DNA of 64,000 nucleotides from Roseiarcus sp963835215 (GTDB lineage Bacteria > Pseudomonadota > Alphaproteobacteria > Rhizobiales > Beijerinckiaceae): positions 372,001-436,000 of the forward strand of contig CAWIES010000004.1 of the NCBI GenBank assembly GCA_963835215.1, given 5' to 3'. Below, piece by piece: positions 63,224 to 64,000 of the stretch; positions within the stretch are counted from its first letter, which is position 1; each line of letters opens with the position of its first letter. The notes under the pieces were generated by a model that worked only from the letters and a program-made list of their open reading frames with translations, had not been told where the DNA came from and did no database searches. The position numbers and the translations under genes were made by a program.

Positions 63224-63982
63224 ATGACCCCTGGCGTGCGCCCCCTTGTGGCTGGCAACTGGAAGATGAACGGCCTGTCGGCCTCGCTGGTGGAAATCAC
63301 GGCGATGGCCGAAGCGGTCGAGGCGGGCAAGGCGGGCGAGGCCGAACTCGCGGTCTGCCCGCCGGCGACCCTGCTGGCGCAGGCGGCGTGGGCGCTGAAG
63401 GGCGGCAAGGTGTCGCTCGGCGGGCAGGACTGTAGCGCCAAAGAGAGCGGCGCCTTCACCGGCGACATCTCCGCGCCGATGATCAAGGACGCGGGCGCGT
63501 CTTACGTGATCGTCGGCCATTCCGAGCGCCGCCAGTATCACGGCGAGAACGACGCCGCGGTGAAGGCCAAGGCCGAGGCGGCGCACAAGGCGGGCCTGAC
63601 CGCGATCGTGTGCGTCGGCGAGACGCGCGCCGAGCGCGAGGCGGGCAAGGCGATCGAGGTCGTCAACGGTCAGGTGCGCGGCTCACTGCCCGCCGTCGGC
63701 GCGCCCGAGACCGTCGTCGTCGCCTACGAGCCGGTCTGGGCGATCGGCACCGGCCTGACGCCGACCGCCGCCGACGTCGCCGAAATGCACGCGGCGATCC
63801 GCAAGCTGCTGGGCGAGATTTACGGCGCGGCGGGGGCCAAGTTGCGCATCCTCTACGGCGGCTCGGTCAAGCCGGCCAACGCCAAGGAACTGCTCGGCCT
63901 CGCCAATGTCGACGGCGCGCTGGTTGGCGGGGCGAGCCTCAAGGCGGTTGATTTTCTGGCGATCGCCGCCACTTACGCCTGA
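63224..63982 (+). CDS. tpiA: Triosephosphate isomerase
   Basis: 252-aa TIM barrel. Motifs: LVAGNWKMNGLSASL (catalytic Lys), GAFTGDISAPMIKDAGASYV, IVGHSERRQYHGENDAAV (His), VVAYEPVWAIGTGLTPTAAD (Glu) and LRILYGGSVKPANAKELLGL. ATG 63224 follows GAAAGGCGA. Divergent from ppiD across about 155 bp that must hold both promoters. Complete; stop 21 bp before the window end. Confidence 0.96.
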   Translation: MTPGVRPLVAGNWKMNGLSASLVEITAMAEAVEAGKAGEAELAVCPPATLLAQAAWALKGGKVSLGGQDCSAKESGAFTGDISAPMIKDAGASYVIVGHSERRQYHGENDAAVKAKAEAAHKAGLTAIVCVGETRAEREAGKAIEVVNGQVRGSLPAVGAPETVVVAYEPVWAIGTGLTPTAADVAEMHAAIRKLLGEIYGAAGAKLRILYGGSVKPANAKELLGLANVDGALVGGASLKAVDFLAIAATYA

Positions 63983-64000
63983 GCGGGGGCCGGCGCTCCG

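Noticed and set aside
1..64000. CRISPR array, prophage or known defence operon
   Set aside because: No regularly spaced repeats, phage structural genes or defence effector combinations were seen.

Overview
The window is GC-rich (I judge the mid to high 60s percent), has almost continuous coding with a strong G/C bias at third codon positions, and carries alphaproteobacterial markers: the divK-pleD pair, PopZ beside valS, a cyclophilin pair with queA-tgt, an EipB (DUF1849) envelope protein, phosphatidylcholine synthase, an ExoR-like Sel1 protein and a GTTC-N7-GTTC type LexA operator. I read it as a chromosomal segment of a member of the Rhizobiales (Hyphomicrobiales). The genus cannot be fixed from the sequence alone.

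Layout. 0-9.7 kb: end of a chemotaxis receptor, an XRE regulator divergent from a methyltransferase, pleD and divK, DUF3572 with dinB, eipB, scpB-scpA and lexA, with a dense run of hairpin repeats between scpA and lexA. 9.8-13.7 kb: a lower-GC accessory patch beside the LexA operator, holding an unknown membrane protein, a small acidic ORF, an IS1595-family transposase, remnants of a second IS1595-type and an IS1182-type transposase, and a small exported protein. 13.7-18 kb: NmrA-like and quinone-reductase genes beside a MarR regulator, a lipoprotein, and a MarR-DUF1398 pair under a 12-bp inverted-repeat operator. 18-28.6 kb: lpxL-xthA, a TrpB2-type gene, two cyclophilins, queA-tgt, eno-ftsB, a methyltransferase and an OsmC protein. 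28.9-34.7 kb: glyA-nrdR-ribD-ribE, a UbiH-type hydroxylase divergent from pcs. 34.7-42.4 kb: tRNA-Cys, a PCMT-like methyltransferase, TolC, PopZ, ValS, ExoR-like protein. 42.4-48.4 kb: decayed sequence, a thioesterase, trpGDC, SGNH hydrolase and OpgC. 48.4-64 kb: YyaL-type protein, nucleoside hydrolase, cystathionine beta-lyase, DUF2125, an orphan amino-acid binding protein, two related membrane cyclic-nucleotide-binding proteins around an esterase-like lipoprotein, a DHA2 exporter, trpE, ppiD and divergent tpiA.

Tryptophan synthesis is split: trpGDC at 44-46 kb, trpE at 60 kb, and a TrpB2-type beta chain at 20 kb.

The oddest property is the number of frameshifts. About 36 single-base frame breaks interrupt 16 otherwise normal genes (scpA, scpB, eno, tgt, trpB2, dinB and others). 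All but one can be repaired by deleting one base. They cluster at 5.2-10.2 and 19.5-28.6 kb, while long genes between 33 and 50 kb are clean. I read most as assembly errors and annotate those genes as single CDSs with the repair points noted. No CRISPR array, prophage or complete defence system is visible.
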